Part shown: positions 1-6,876 of the stretch, piece after piece
How positions within the stretch are numbered: position 1 is the first letter of the stretch
Layout of the letters: every line of letters starts with the position of its first letter
NCBI GenBank assembly: GCA_937920485.1
Contig: CALETL010000165.1
Location: forward strand, 1 to 9,534
Length of the DNA stretch: 9,534 nt
Direction of reading: 5' to 3'
Source: an uncultured Phycisphaerae bacterium
GTDB taxonomy: Bacteria > Planctomycetota > Phycisphaerae > Sedimentisphaerales > Anaerohalosphaeraceae
Notes under the pieces: model-generated
What the model was told of the DNA's origin: nothing
Database searches by the model: none
What the model saw: the letters and a program-made list of their open reading frames with translations, nothing else
Made by a program: the position numbers and the translations under genes

Positions 1-362
1 GCCTCATCCATCCGCTGGCAAAATTCCTCTCTGTCCACTGAATCGCCCGGATTCACCGCGGAGGGTATCTCCTGCGAGTCCATTAAGACCACCGGCCTCT
101 TTTTCCGCAGATAATTGATGCTCTTGTTGCGGGCAATCGTAAATAACCATGTCGAAAAACGACTCCGCATTGGATCAAATGTTGACAACTTCTGATAGGC
201 CGTCATAAACACTTCTTGCGTAATATCTTCGGCGGCATGACGGTCAAAAAGCAGATTGGATACCATCTGTAGAATGGGACGCTGATAGCGACCAATGATC
301 CAGCGGAAAGAGCCCGTCTTTCCGTTCAGTACATCCTGAATCATCTGTTCTTCGTGGGTCAT
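1..362 (-). CDS. ECF-type RNA polymerase sigma factor (C-terminal part outside the window)
   Basis: This is a partial gene: 120 complete codons are visible, reading leftwards from ATG at 360-362, and the frame is open to the window edge. The visible protein covers sigma-70 region 2. Residues 44-52 (AAEDITQEVF) match the region 2.1/2.2 core that binds the RNA polymerase beta' coiled coil. Residues 69-89 (FSTWLFTIARNKSINYLRKK) match regions 2.3-2.4, which melt and read the -10 element. An acidic linker starts near residue 95; region 4 must lie beyond the window. The short leader before region 2 is typical of ECF factors and excludes a housekeeping sigma. AAAGG lies 6 nt before the ATG as a ribosome site. 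The ECF subgroup and any anti-sigma partner cannot be told, because the downstream neighbour is not in view. An ECF-like promoter upstream hints at autoregulation. Confidence 0.9.
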   Translation of the reverse strand, partial: MTHEEQMIQDVLNGKTGSFRWIIGRYQRPILQMVSNLLFDRHAAEDITQEVFMTAYQKLSTFDPMRSRFSTWLFTIARNKSINYLRKKRPVVLMDSQEIPSAVNPGDSVDREEFCQRMDE

Positions 363-397
363 CCAAGGCCTTTGTTTCAATGTTTCCAATCTACCCC

Positions 398-426
398 GTT
401 ATACACATCAGTAGATAGAAAGTTCC
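398..426 (-). promoter_or_regulatory. Candidate ECF-type promoter of the ECF sigma gene
   Basis: On the minus strand GGAACTT (420-426) is followed after 15 nt by GTATAAC (398-404), about 35 nt before the ATG at 362. GGAACTT is the classic -35 motif of RpoE-like ECF sigma factors, and the spacing fits. The -10 part is only loosely similar to known ECF -10 boxes. Autoregulation by the adjacent gene is inference. Confidence 0.4.
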
Positions 427-467
427 CCGGATCGTTAAAATTTATGTGTTTTTTGAAAATTGTGCCG

Positions 468-1283
468 TTATTTCGCCTTTGACAGTTCCTGTCCCCGGTC
501 GCGGGCGGCGGTCAGGGCTTTGAGGATAATCTCTCCAAAACCGTTTTCGTTCATGACTTTCAATGCCGCTTAGGTGGTACCGCCGGGACTGGTGACCTTT
601 TGGCGCAGAATGGCGGGGTCTTCATTTCGCTGCTGGGCGGATTCAGCTAAGAGTGCCGCTCCTTTAGCTGTTTGAAGCACGAGTGTTTTGGCCGCTTCTT
701 CAGTCAGGCCCAATTCTACTCCCGTCTTGATCATTTCTTCCATCAGCAGAAAACAATAGGCCGGACCTGAACCACTGACGGCAGTAACGGCGTCAATCAG
801 TGATTCATCTTCAACAACAATCGCTTTGCCAACCGAGGAACAGATATCCAGTGCAATTTTCAACCCGTCTTCTGATGCGCTGGCATTATAGAGCCCGCTG
901 GCACCTGCACCAACCAAAGCCGGTGTATTCGGCATGACGCGGACAACCTGAACATCGCCCAGTTTTTCTGCTATGGCAGCGGTCGTAATTCCGGCGGCAA
1001 TCGAAATCACCAATACATCCTTTTTCAGCGTTCCGGCGATCCCCTCCAGTACGTCAGCCATGACCTGCGGCTTGACGCTGAGTACGAGGATATCGGCCTG
1101 TGCCGTCAGTTCTTTATTGTCGGCAGTCACATGGATACCGTAAAGGTCTTTTAAAATGTCAAGATGTTCAACTCGAATATCCGAAGCCCAGATATGATTT
1201 GCATGGTACAGTCCGGCTTTGAGTATCCCTGTCAACAGGGCCTGTGCCATATTTCCGCCACCGATGAATCCGATTGTTTTCAT
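468..1283 (-). pseudogene. proC: Pyrroline-5-carboxylate reductase, interrupted by an in-frame TAA
   Basis: ProC reduces pyrroline-5-carboxylate to proline with NAD(P)H in the cytoplasm, the last step of proline synthesis. The start is ATG at 1281-1283 with GGAAAGG 8 nt upstream. Residues 5-13 (GFIGGGNMA) form the Rossmann nucleotide-binding loop; LSVKPQ (68-73), VMPNTPA (116-122), SGSGPAY (170-176) and VTSPGGTT (230-237) are family signatures. Codon 238 is TAA (570-572), giving a 237-residue product. Past it the same frame continues without a shift for 33 codons (AALKVMNENGFGEII...) to a second TAA at 468-470. That tail matches the usual ProC end, and the full frame of 271 codons equals the normal family length. 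The missing part belongs to the helical dimerisation domain, so the short product is probably inactive. Options are a recent nonsense mutation, a base-call error, or readthrough. Identity is very sure; functional status is open. Confidence 0.9.
570..572 (-). other. proC: Premature in-frame stop codon in proC
   Basis: TAA directly follows the conserved GGTT of the ProC signature and is followed in the same frame by conserved C-terminal ProC sequence. metG, ricT and holB in this window end with TAA at the expected family C-termini, so TAA is a normal stop here and codon reassignment is unlikely. Confidence 0.9.
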
Positions 1284-1309
1284 TTTTTCTGCCTTTCCGG
1301 TAAATTTAC

Positions 1310-1367
1310 CATGAAGTTCATGAAGGCCATAAAGGTTATATTATTTGTTTTCTTCATGATCTTCAAG
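1310..1367. repeat. Imperfect inverted repeat between the sigma gene and proC
   Basis: The arms are 1310-1325 (CATGAAGTTCATGAAG) and 1352-1367 (CTTCATGATCTTCAAG), pairing at 14 of 16 positions around a 26-nt loop. It occupies the 118-nt gap after the sigma gene stop and before the proC ATG. No T-run follows on the minus strand, so it does not look like an intrinsic terminator. It could be an operator or an mRNA leader hairpin, or chance in an AT-rich gap. Confidence 0.35.
1338..1366 (-). promoter_or_regulatory. Candidate sigma-70-type promoter for proC
   Basis: On the minus strand TTGAAG (1361-1366) and TAATAT (1338-1343) are separated by exactly 17 nt, each matching 4 of 6 consensus bases. 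The site lies about 55 nt before the proC ATG and overlaps the inverted repeat there. The match is modest and unproven. Confidence 0.3.
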
Positions 1368-1401
1368 TGACAAAATATAATCGCTCAAAAACAAGCTGGC
1401 G

Positions 1402-3042
1402 CTACCCTGTCAGGAGGTCAAACTGTTCAGGGCTTAAGCTCTGGCGGAGTTTCTGAAGTGCCTGCAGTTCGATCTGACGGATTCGCTCTTTGCTCAAATC
1501 CAGGTCGTCGCCGATCTGTTTGAGGGTTTTGGGTTTTTTCTTGATAACCGCGGGGTCCAGCGCGTAATGGTTCAAGATGATATATTGCTCCCGCGCGTCC
1601 AGATTATTTTTGATAATGGCCTGCAGGCCTCTCTGGGCCTGCTCGACGGCAGCCACATCCGGCAACTGTTCGAATCGCAGATCTGCCGGCAGGTTGGCAA
1701 AGTCCGCCCCGCCGGCACGGTCCGGCCGTTTGGCTTCGGCGGGAATCAGGCGGGCAAAGGCCTTGGCAATGGCCCAACTTGCATAGGTGCTGAATCGATA
1801 GCCGCGTGTGTAATCGAATTTTTCCACCGCCGCCATGAGTGCGACGCTTCCTTCGCTGACCAGTTCGCTCATCTGGCTGCCTGCCGTTAAATGCTTACCG
1901 GCAATACTGACGACCAGCGGCATGTTGGTTTCGATGATAATCTTATTGACAGCGTCGATCTGTTCCAGGAGCGATTCGATGCGGTTTAATCGATCGGATC
2001 GGGGGCGGCCTCGCTGTATTTTATCCCGCTCCTGAAATGTCCGAAATTTCAGATAGTTATAACGCCGAAACAACTCTGTCTCCTGCTGTCGGTTCAAAAG
2101 AACATGTTCTTTGTCTTTGTCCGGAAATATCTGCTCCAGCGGAACCGATAAAATAGCTTCCTCCGCATCCGGGCTTAAAAAATCATCGCTGGGAACAAAT
2201 TCAATTTTTCGGCTGAACAGTTCTTTGGCACGCTGCTGATTGATAATACGGTAAATCGAACTTCGACTGCGGCCAAATGTTTCCATGAGTGTTTTAACGG
2301 AAACGTTTTGTCGGCTCAGACGAAACAAATGCGCGGCATCTTTGGAGGAAATTTTTCCGCGCGAGTGGGGCAGATCGTGAGGTTGGTTTTCCTGTTTTTC
2401 AGATTCTGTCAGTATTGCCCGAACGGTGTGGCGGGCGCGGCCAACCTGTCGGGTGATCTCCAGAATGAGCTCATTTTGTGTGCGATACTTTTTTTTGCTT
2501 GTCAGCTCCCGGGCCAGTTTCAGTATCTGCTGTTTTTGTTGAGGCGCTACCAGTGAAAACTGGCTGGCCTTATCGACCAAATCCGAATGGTCCCGCACAA
2601 ATAAATCGACAGTCGATTCTGAAAAACCCATACGTTTACGGCCGTTTTCAAAGATATAAATCTTGCCCGTCAAACCGCGTTTTTGCCACCGGCGTATTGT
2701 TTTCGTCGAAACGCTGAACCGTTCGGCAAGTTGCTGGACCGTAAATATCGCCTCATCCTGTTCTGAAGCATCCAATCGCAATTCGGCGCTAAGCTGAGCA
2801 ATCCATACGCGCAAATCCAGCAGTAAGTCTCTGCCGGAAATGAGAGGTTGATCCTGCTGAACGGGGCTGCGGTAGCCGGTGATGCGATAGACAATAAAAT
2901 CGTACGGATACTGGCGTTCGGTGTCGAGGACCATTAAAAGCTGTTCAGAGGCCTTGAGCTGCTTTTTCTTTTGAGGTGTCGGCGCAAATCGTAATTGCTC
3001 GAAAAAAGCCCGCAAAACCGGATGGCTGACCCGCATCTTCAT
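1402..3042 (-). CDS. Sigma-70-family protein with N-terminal helix-turn-helix domains
   Basis: The 546-residue protein likely directs RNA polymerase to a promoter set. Its C-terminal half is sigma-70-like: a region 1.2-like segment near 313-335 (LLNRQQETELFRRYNY), region 2 at about 366-440 (with NMPLVVSIAGKHL and YRFSTYASWAI), and region 4 at about 470-540, including the helix-turn-helix TLKQIGDDLDLSKERIRQIE. Only about 30 residues join regions 2 and 4, so region 3 seems absent. The N-terminal half is not classical sigma: residues 100-125 (TVQQLAERFSVSTKTIRRWQ) form a MerR/excisionase-like helix-turn-helix, and 190-212 and 240-268 look like two more. The start is ATG at 3040-3042 without a clear ribosome site; ATG at 3034-3036 is an alternative. 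It lies 26 nt after the Minf_1886 gene. The regulon is unknown, and the idea that the N-terminal helices read DNA is inferred from their pattern. Confidence 0.85.
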   Translation of the reverse strand: MKMRVSHPVLRAFFEQLRFAPTPQKKKQLKASEQLLMVLDTERQYPYDFIVYRITGYRSPVQQDQPLISGRDLLLDLRVWIAQLSAELRLDASEQDEAIFTVQQLAERFSVSTKTIRRWQKRGLTGKIYIFENGRKRMGFSESTVDLFVRDHSDLVDKASQFSLVAPQQKQQILKLARELTSKKKYRTQNELILEITRQVGRARHTVRAILTESEKQENQPHDLPHSRGKISSKDAAHLFRLSRQNVSVKTLMETFGRSRSSIYRIINQQRAKELFSRKIEFVPSDDFLSPDAEEAILSVPLEQIFPDKDKEHVLLNRQQETELFRRYNYLKFRTFQERDKIQRGRPRSDRLNRIESLLEQIDAVNKIIIETNMPLVVSIAGKHLTAGSQMSELVSEGSVALMAAVEKFDYTRGYRFSTYASWAIAKAFARLIPAEAKRPDRAGGADFANLPADLRFEQLPDVAAVEQAQRGLQAIIKNNLDAREQYIILNHYALDPAVIKKKPKTLKQIGDDLDLSKERIRQIELQALQKLRQSLSPEQFDLLTG

Positions 3043-3068
3043 AAGTGGTACTGACGTGGTTAAATCAA

Positions 3069-3449
3069 TTAACGAATCTCAATGGTATATTGTTTTTCAA
3101 ATACTTCCGTAAAATCGAACACCTCATCAAAGTCTTCAATCGTATCGGTTTCCTGTGATGTCATCCACCCGCTGTCAATCATCAGGAAAACGATCTCGCC
3201 GAAATCGCGGGTGGTGTTCAGATTCCATGTAGACAGGACCATCGCCGCCAAGCGGCCCCAGCGTTTTTGGGCCGTTTCGGCCAATCCCCAGGCCAGTTCC
3301 TGTCCTGATATATGGCGCGGGGTGTCTTCGGATTCGGGCTTCTGACGAAATTTTTCAACCGTGGAAGCTAAGCCCTCAAACACAAACTTCAGGGCCTTAG
3401 CATCGTAACGCCCATCTTCTTGTGCAATCTCTTCTATGGTCTTTTTCAC
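3069..3449 (-). CDS. Minf_1886 family protein, function unknown
   Basis: This 126-residue soluble protein resembles the Minf_1886 family, conserved small proteins seen in Planctomycetota, Verrucomicrobiota and relatives; assignment is from remembered motifs. Visible hallmarks are RYDAKALKFVFEGL (14-27), RHISGQELAWGLAETA (45-60), RWGRLAAMVLSTWN (63-76), and TRDFGEIVFLMIDSGWM (80-96), followed by a very acidic end with repeated Asp-Phe (104-117). There is no signal peptide or membrane segment. The start is GTG (3447-3449); no Shine-Dalgarno lies directly before it, but AGGAG sits just after the metG stop, separated by a GC-rich hairpin. It follows metG by 36 nt and precedes the sigma gene by 26 nt, so it is probably in the same transcript. 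No biochemical role is known to me. Confidence 0.8.
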   Translation of the reverse strand: MKKTIEEIAQEDGRYDAKALKFVFEGLASTVEKFRQKPESEDTPRHISGQELAWGLAETAQKRWGRLAAMVLSTWNLNTTRDFGEIVFLMIDSGWMTSQETDTIEDFDEVFDFTEVFEKQYTIEIR

Positions 3450-3460
3450 AATATAATTCG

Positions 3461-3476
3461 GGCGGCTCGTGCCGCC
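3461..3476 (-). promoter_or_regulatory. GC-rich hairpin between metG and the Minf_1886 gene
   Basis: The minus strand reads GGCGGC-ACGA-GCCGCC, a perfect 6-bp stem with a 4-nt loop, inside the 36-nt gap. An AGGAG ribosome-site-like motif lies immediately upstream (3480-3484) and the GTG start is 11 nt downstream. There is no T-run, so a terminator is unlikely; it may modulate translation initiation. Confidence 0.4.
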
Positions 3477-3485
3477 GCACTCCTG

Positions 3486-5504
3486 TTAGTGAACACGCTG
3501 GCCGGGTTGAGCGCCACTGTCGGGACTGAGTAAAAAGATTTCTTCGCCCCCAGGCCCTGCCGCACATACCATTCCTTCGGAAATACCAAAACGCATTTTC
3601 CGGGGTTTCAGATTGGCCACGCACATTACGAGTCGACCGACGAGGTCCTCGGGCTTATAGGCCTTGGCGATACCGGCAAAAACATTCTTTGTGATGCCGC
3701 CCAAATCCAGTTCAAGCTGCAGCAGTTTATCCGCACCTTCGACCGCGGAAGCAGCGGCAACTCTGGCGATCCGCAAGTCAGCTTTCATGAAATCCTCAAA
3801 TGTGCATTCCGGTTCCAGCGGCTCCGCCAGTTTCGGTTGCATCTCGGCTTCTTCTGTCTGCTGTGAGAGTGTTTGTTCTTTACTTTCTTCGACCATTGCT
3901 TCTACCTTTTCTTTTTCAATGCGTTCGATCAAACGAACAAAATCGTTTATTTTATGATTTTCCAGCGTTGACTGAACATCCGCAAATGTCAGGGGGTTAA
4001 TCGATAAAAACTGCTCAATTTTTGCTGCAAATTCCGGCAGGACCGGCTTGAGATAAATCGTCAGCACTTTCACCGCGTTCAAAATCGCCGTTAGCGTGGT
4101 GCGCGTGCCCTCCGCATCCGTTTTGATGGTCGTCCAGGGCTGATGATTCTCAACGTACTTGTTGCACACGTCTGCCAGCGCAGCGATCCTGCGAATTGCG
4201 GCAGCATAGTTCAGACTTTCATACCCTTCGATAATTTCCTGTTTGGCGCCGGTCAGTTCGTCCAGTAACGCCTTGCCTTCCGCATCCAGTGTGCCCAGCA
4301 TCCCGTCCAGTTTTTTTGTCAACATCGGGCCGGATCGGCTGGCGAGGTTTGCCAGTTTGCCCACCAGGTCTGAATTCACGCGGTTGACGAAATCCTCAAA
4401 ACTAAGGTCAATATCACCAACATCTGCGTTCAGTTTGGATGCATAGTAGTACCGCAGACACTGGGGATCCAGATGTTTCAGATACGTGGAGGCCATAATG
4501 AACGTACCTTTGGTTTTGGACATCTTTTGGCCGTTGACGGTTAAGAAACCATGCACAAACAACTTGTCCGGCGTCCGCAGGTTTGCGCTGAACAGTAATG
4601 CCGGCCAGAACAAAGCGTGAAAATACATGATGTCCTTGCCGATGAAATGATAGATTTCATACTCACCGCCGTTCCAGACCTGATCAAAATCCAAACCATG
4701 CTTGTCGCAGTAATTTTTGATCGAGGCCATATAGCCAATCGGCGCATCCACCCAGACATAAAAATATTTGTCCTCTTCGCCGGGTATCTTAAAACCGAAA
4801 TACGGACCGTCCCGCGAGATATCCCAATCTTTCAGTCCCGCATCAAACCATTCATCCAGTTTGTTTTGTACAGAATCCTGAACATATCCCTGTGAAAACA
4901 GTTCTTTTAATGCGTCTTCATAATCACTAAGACGGAAAAAGTGATGTGTGCTTTCTCTTAGAACCGGCGGGTTACCGCTGACGGTGCTGACAGGATCGAT
5001 CAGTTCGGTGGTCTGGTAGTGGGCACCGCATGAATCACAGGAATCACCGTATTGGTCGGGCGATTTACATCTGGGACACGTTCCCTTGATATAACGGTCC
5101 GGCAGCCACATCTTTTCCTGTTCGTCATACGACTGCTGGATTTGCTTTTTAACAATAGACCCTTTTTCTTTGGCCCGAGAGTATATCATCTCACTAAACT
5201 GACGATTTTCATCTGAATGGGTGGTATAGAAATTATCGAACTCAATCCCAAAGCCGGCAAAGTCACGTGTATGCTCTTCCTGCATGCGACCAATTAATTC
5301 TTCCGGGGTAATCCCTTCGCTTTTTGCGCGGATCATAATGGGAGTTCCGTGCGTGTCATCGGCACAGAAATAACGACAGTCATTGCCCATCGCTTTCTGA
5401 AACCTCACCCAGATATCCGTTTGAAGGTATTCAACAAGGTGGCCGATATGGATCGGGCCGTTCGCATAGGGTAATGCTGAAGTGACTAACATTTTTCGTG
5501 GCAT
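3486..5504 (-). CDS. metG: Methionyl-tRNA synthetase
   Basis: MetG charges tRNA-Met with methionine using ATP in the cytoplasm. The 672-residue length fits the E. coli-like form. In order: Rossmann catalytic half with the HIGH motif at 19-22; a connective domain with a zinc knuckle (C143, C146, C156, C159); the KMSKT loop at 327-331; the anticodon-binding helical domain (about 360-520); a charged Glu/Gln-rich linker (530-566); and a C-terminal EMAP/Trbp111-like tRNA-binding domain (567-672, FEDFMKADLRIARV). All signature residues are intact. The ATG at 5502-5504 follows the ricT stop by 3 nt and its ribosome site, GGAG (5513-5516), lies inside the last ricT codons, so translation is probably coupled. 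Only one short hairpin separates it from the next gene, with no terminator. Confidence 0.98.
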   Translation of the reverse strand: MPRKMLVTSALPYANGPIHIGHLVEYLQTDIWVRFQKAMGNDCRYFCADDTHGTPIMIRAKSEGITPEELIGRMQEEHTRDFAGFGIEFDNFYTTHSDENRQFSEMIYSRAKEKGSIVKKQIQQSYDEQEKMWLPDRYIKGTCPRCKSPDQYGDSCDSCGAHYQTTELIDPVSTVSGNPPVLRESTHHFFRLSDYEDALKELFSQGYVQDSVQNKLDEWFDAGLKDWDISRDGPYFGFKIPGEEDKYFYVWVDAPIGYMASIKNYCDKHGLDFDQVWNGGEYEIYHFIGKDIMYFHALFWPALLFSANLRTPDKLFVHGFLTVNGQKMSKTKGTFIMASTYLKHLDPQCLRYYYASKLNADVGDIDLSFEDFVNRVNSDLVGKLANLASRSGPMLTKKLDGMLGTLDAEGKALLDELTGAKQEIIEGYESLNYAAAIRRIAALADVCNKYVENHQPWTTIKTDAEGTRTTLTAILNAVKVLTIYLKPVLPEFAAKIEQFLSINPLTFADVQSTLENHKINDFVRLIERIEKEKVEAMVEESKEQTLSQQTEEAEMQPKLAEPLEPECTFEDFMKADLRIARVAAASAVEGADKLLQLELDLGGITKNVFAGIAKAYKPEDLVGRLVMCVANLKPRKMRFGISEGMVCAAGPGGEEIFLLSPDSGAQPGQRVH

Positions 5505-5507
5505 TAT

Positions 5508-6806
5508 TTATTCTCCGCCGGACTGGGGTGCATTGCCATTTGGGGGCTTTGGCTTGTTATTTTGATTATCGTTTTTTTGAGCAGACTGATTATTCTGCGC
5601 ATTCTGGCCATTCTGACCTTCTCGAGGCCCGTGCTTTTTGTTTTTCGACCATCGGCGCCGCCTTTTCTTACGACGACCCTCCTGTTGTGAAGAATCTGCG
5701 GTTTTGGGTTGTTGTGAATTATCACCATTATTTTCGGAGTCCGGTTGAGATTGCGGCTTTTCAGCCTCTAACATATCCTGCTCGCTCTCAGCCATCTCAA
5801 CAAGTTCTTCAGTAACGACAGCTTCTTCCTGCTCAGTCACAGAATCGCGTAAAGGCTTTTTCTCTGCTTCCTTTTTTGCAGATTCGTCTTTTTGCTTTGC
5901 GGCTCCATTCGGATCGATCTTTTGTATCTCGTCGACCGGCCAGGCCTGACGCTCTCCTGATTCTGTCTGAACAACCACAAGCTGCGTCAGTACCTGCACA
6001 TTAACAACTTTCCCAATCCCTTTGGGTGTTTGAACGGTCGCATTACGATTGGGCAGTTTGCGCTTCAGGTCCAGATAGTTCTCGTCTTCATAACGCAAAC
6101 AACATTTGAGTCGGCCGCAGTGCCCGCTGATCTTAGATGGATCCAGCGTCGCTTTCTGCAGTTTGGCCATGCGCATATTGACCGGTTCCAATATCTTCAA
6201 AAACCGGCTGCAGCAGCACTGCTGACCGCAGGACTCATAATCACTGATGAGCCGGGCCTCGTCACGCGAGCCGATCTGGCGTAATTCGATCCGCGTTTGG
6301 TACTCCTTAGCCAGGCGTTTGACTAATTCACGAAAATCGACGCGGTTTTCACTGGTAAAATAAAAAATGATCCGCTCGCCGCCGAACAGGTGTTCTCCCT
6401 CAACAATCCGCATCTTCAGGCTCAGTTCGTCCGCTATCCGCTGACAGGTTTTGGCCTCACCGATTGAATTTTTTTCCAAATGCTCCTGTTCACGCAGATC
6501 CTCATGGGTCGCAAAGCGAACAAAGGTTCCGCCTCCGGCCAGCGGGTATTCTTTCGTGCGATTGCAGAAGTACTGCTCGACCTGCTCAGGGCTGCTTTTG
6601 AAATGTCCGCCGCGATAGTTATGGATACCGACGATCTGGCCCAGTTCCAAACCACGTTCGGTCTTTATAATCACATGAGCATTGAGCCGGGAAATATGCG
6701 ACTCATGATGGTCAAACCAGCCCAACTGCCCTAAAAGGCCATACCGTACCAACATCTGCTTGGTATGTTTCGGACCCTTGGCTTTTGTATTGTCAACTTT
6801 CGACAT
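5508..6806 (-). CDS. ricT: PSP1-domain protein, RicT (YaaT)-like, with a long disordered tail
   Basis: In Bacillus subtilis RicT works with RicA and RicF as an Fe-S complex that aids RNase Y in mRNA maturation. Here residues 1-300 hold the conserved part: an N-terminal fold with LELGQIVG (53-60), then a PSP1 C-terminal domain with clustered cysteines at C193, C197-199 and C230, C235, C236 (SGHCGRLKCCLRYE), which match the family's Fe-S ligand region. Residues 300-432 are an added low-complexity tail: acidic and Gln/Glu-rich, then a basic block at 378-391 (RRKKRRRRWSKNKK), then an Asn/Gln/Pro/Gly-rich end. The B. subtilis protein lacks this and is about 275 residues. The start is ATG with AGGAG (6818-6822) 11 nt upstream. 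It sits between holB and metG. ricA and ricF are not in view, so RNA maturation is inferred by family. Confidence 0.92.
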   Translation of the reverse strand: MSKVDNTKAKGPKHTKQMLVRYGLLGQLGWFDHHESHISRLNAHVIIKTERGLELGQIVGIHNYRGGHFKSSPEQVEQYFCNRTKEYPLAGGGTFVRFATHEDLREQEHLEKNSIGEAKTCQRIADELSLKMRIVEGEHLFGGERIIFYFTSENRVDFRELVKRLAKEYQTRIELRQIGSRDEARLISDYESCGQQCCCSRFLKILEPVNMRMAKLQKATLDPSKISGHCGRLKCCLRYEDENYLDLKRKLPNRNATVQTPKGIGKVVNVQVLTQLVVVQTESGERQAWPVDEIQKIDPNGAAKQKDESAKKEAEKKPLRDSVTEQEEAVVTEELVEMAESEQDMLEAEKPQSQPDSENNGDNSQQPKTADSSQQEGRRKKRRRRWSKNKKHGPREGQNGQNAQNNQSAQKNDNQNNKPKPPNGNAPQSGGE

Positions 6807-6839
6807 CTATTTTCAAACTCCTGATATTAAAGAAGATAT

Positions 6840-6868
6840 ATTTTAACATACGAGGACTCTTGCCTCAA
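6840..6868 (-). promoter_or_regulatory. Candidate sigma-70 promoter in the holB-ricT gap
   Basis: On the minus strand TTGAGG (6863-6868) and TAAAAT (6840-6845) are spaced by exactly 17 nt, matching 4 and 5 of 6 consensus bases. It lies in the only sizeable gap (70 nt) of the tmk-to-metG cluster, about 30 nt before the ricT ATG, so ricT-metG may have their own promoter. Confidence 0.35.
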
Positions 6869-6876
6869 TAGCACAC

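Noticed and set aside
570..572. Reassignment of TAA to an amino acid in this organism
   Set aside because: metG, ricT and holB all end in TAA at their natural C-termini, so TAA is a working stop.
1164..1370. Plus-strand frame ending in a hydrophobic stretch (MKFMKAIKVILFVFFMIFK)
   Set aside because: Briefly considered as a small membrane peptide or toxin in the sigma-proC gap. The first part is antisense to proC, and no ribosome site precedes the inner ATGs.
1567..1890. Plus-strand open frame of 107 codons inside the sigma gene
   Set aside because: It is antisense to conserved sigma regions 2 and 4, has no recognisable domain, and its composition follows from the codon bias of the real gene.
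5498..5815. Plus-strand open frame of 105 codons opposite the ricT tail and metG start
   Set aside because: It is the complement of the low-complexity ricT tail and looks non-protein-like.
6851..6866. GAGG/CCTC stem as a terminator after holB
   Set aside because: Only 4 bp of stem and no following T-run; too weak.
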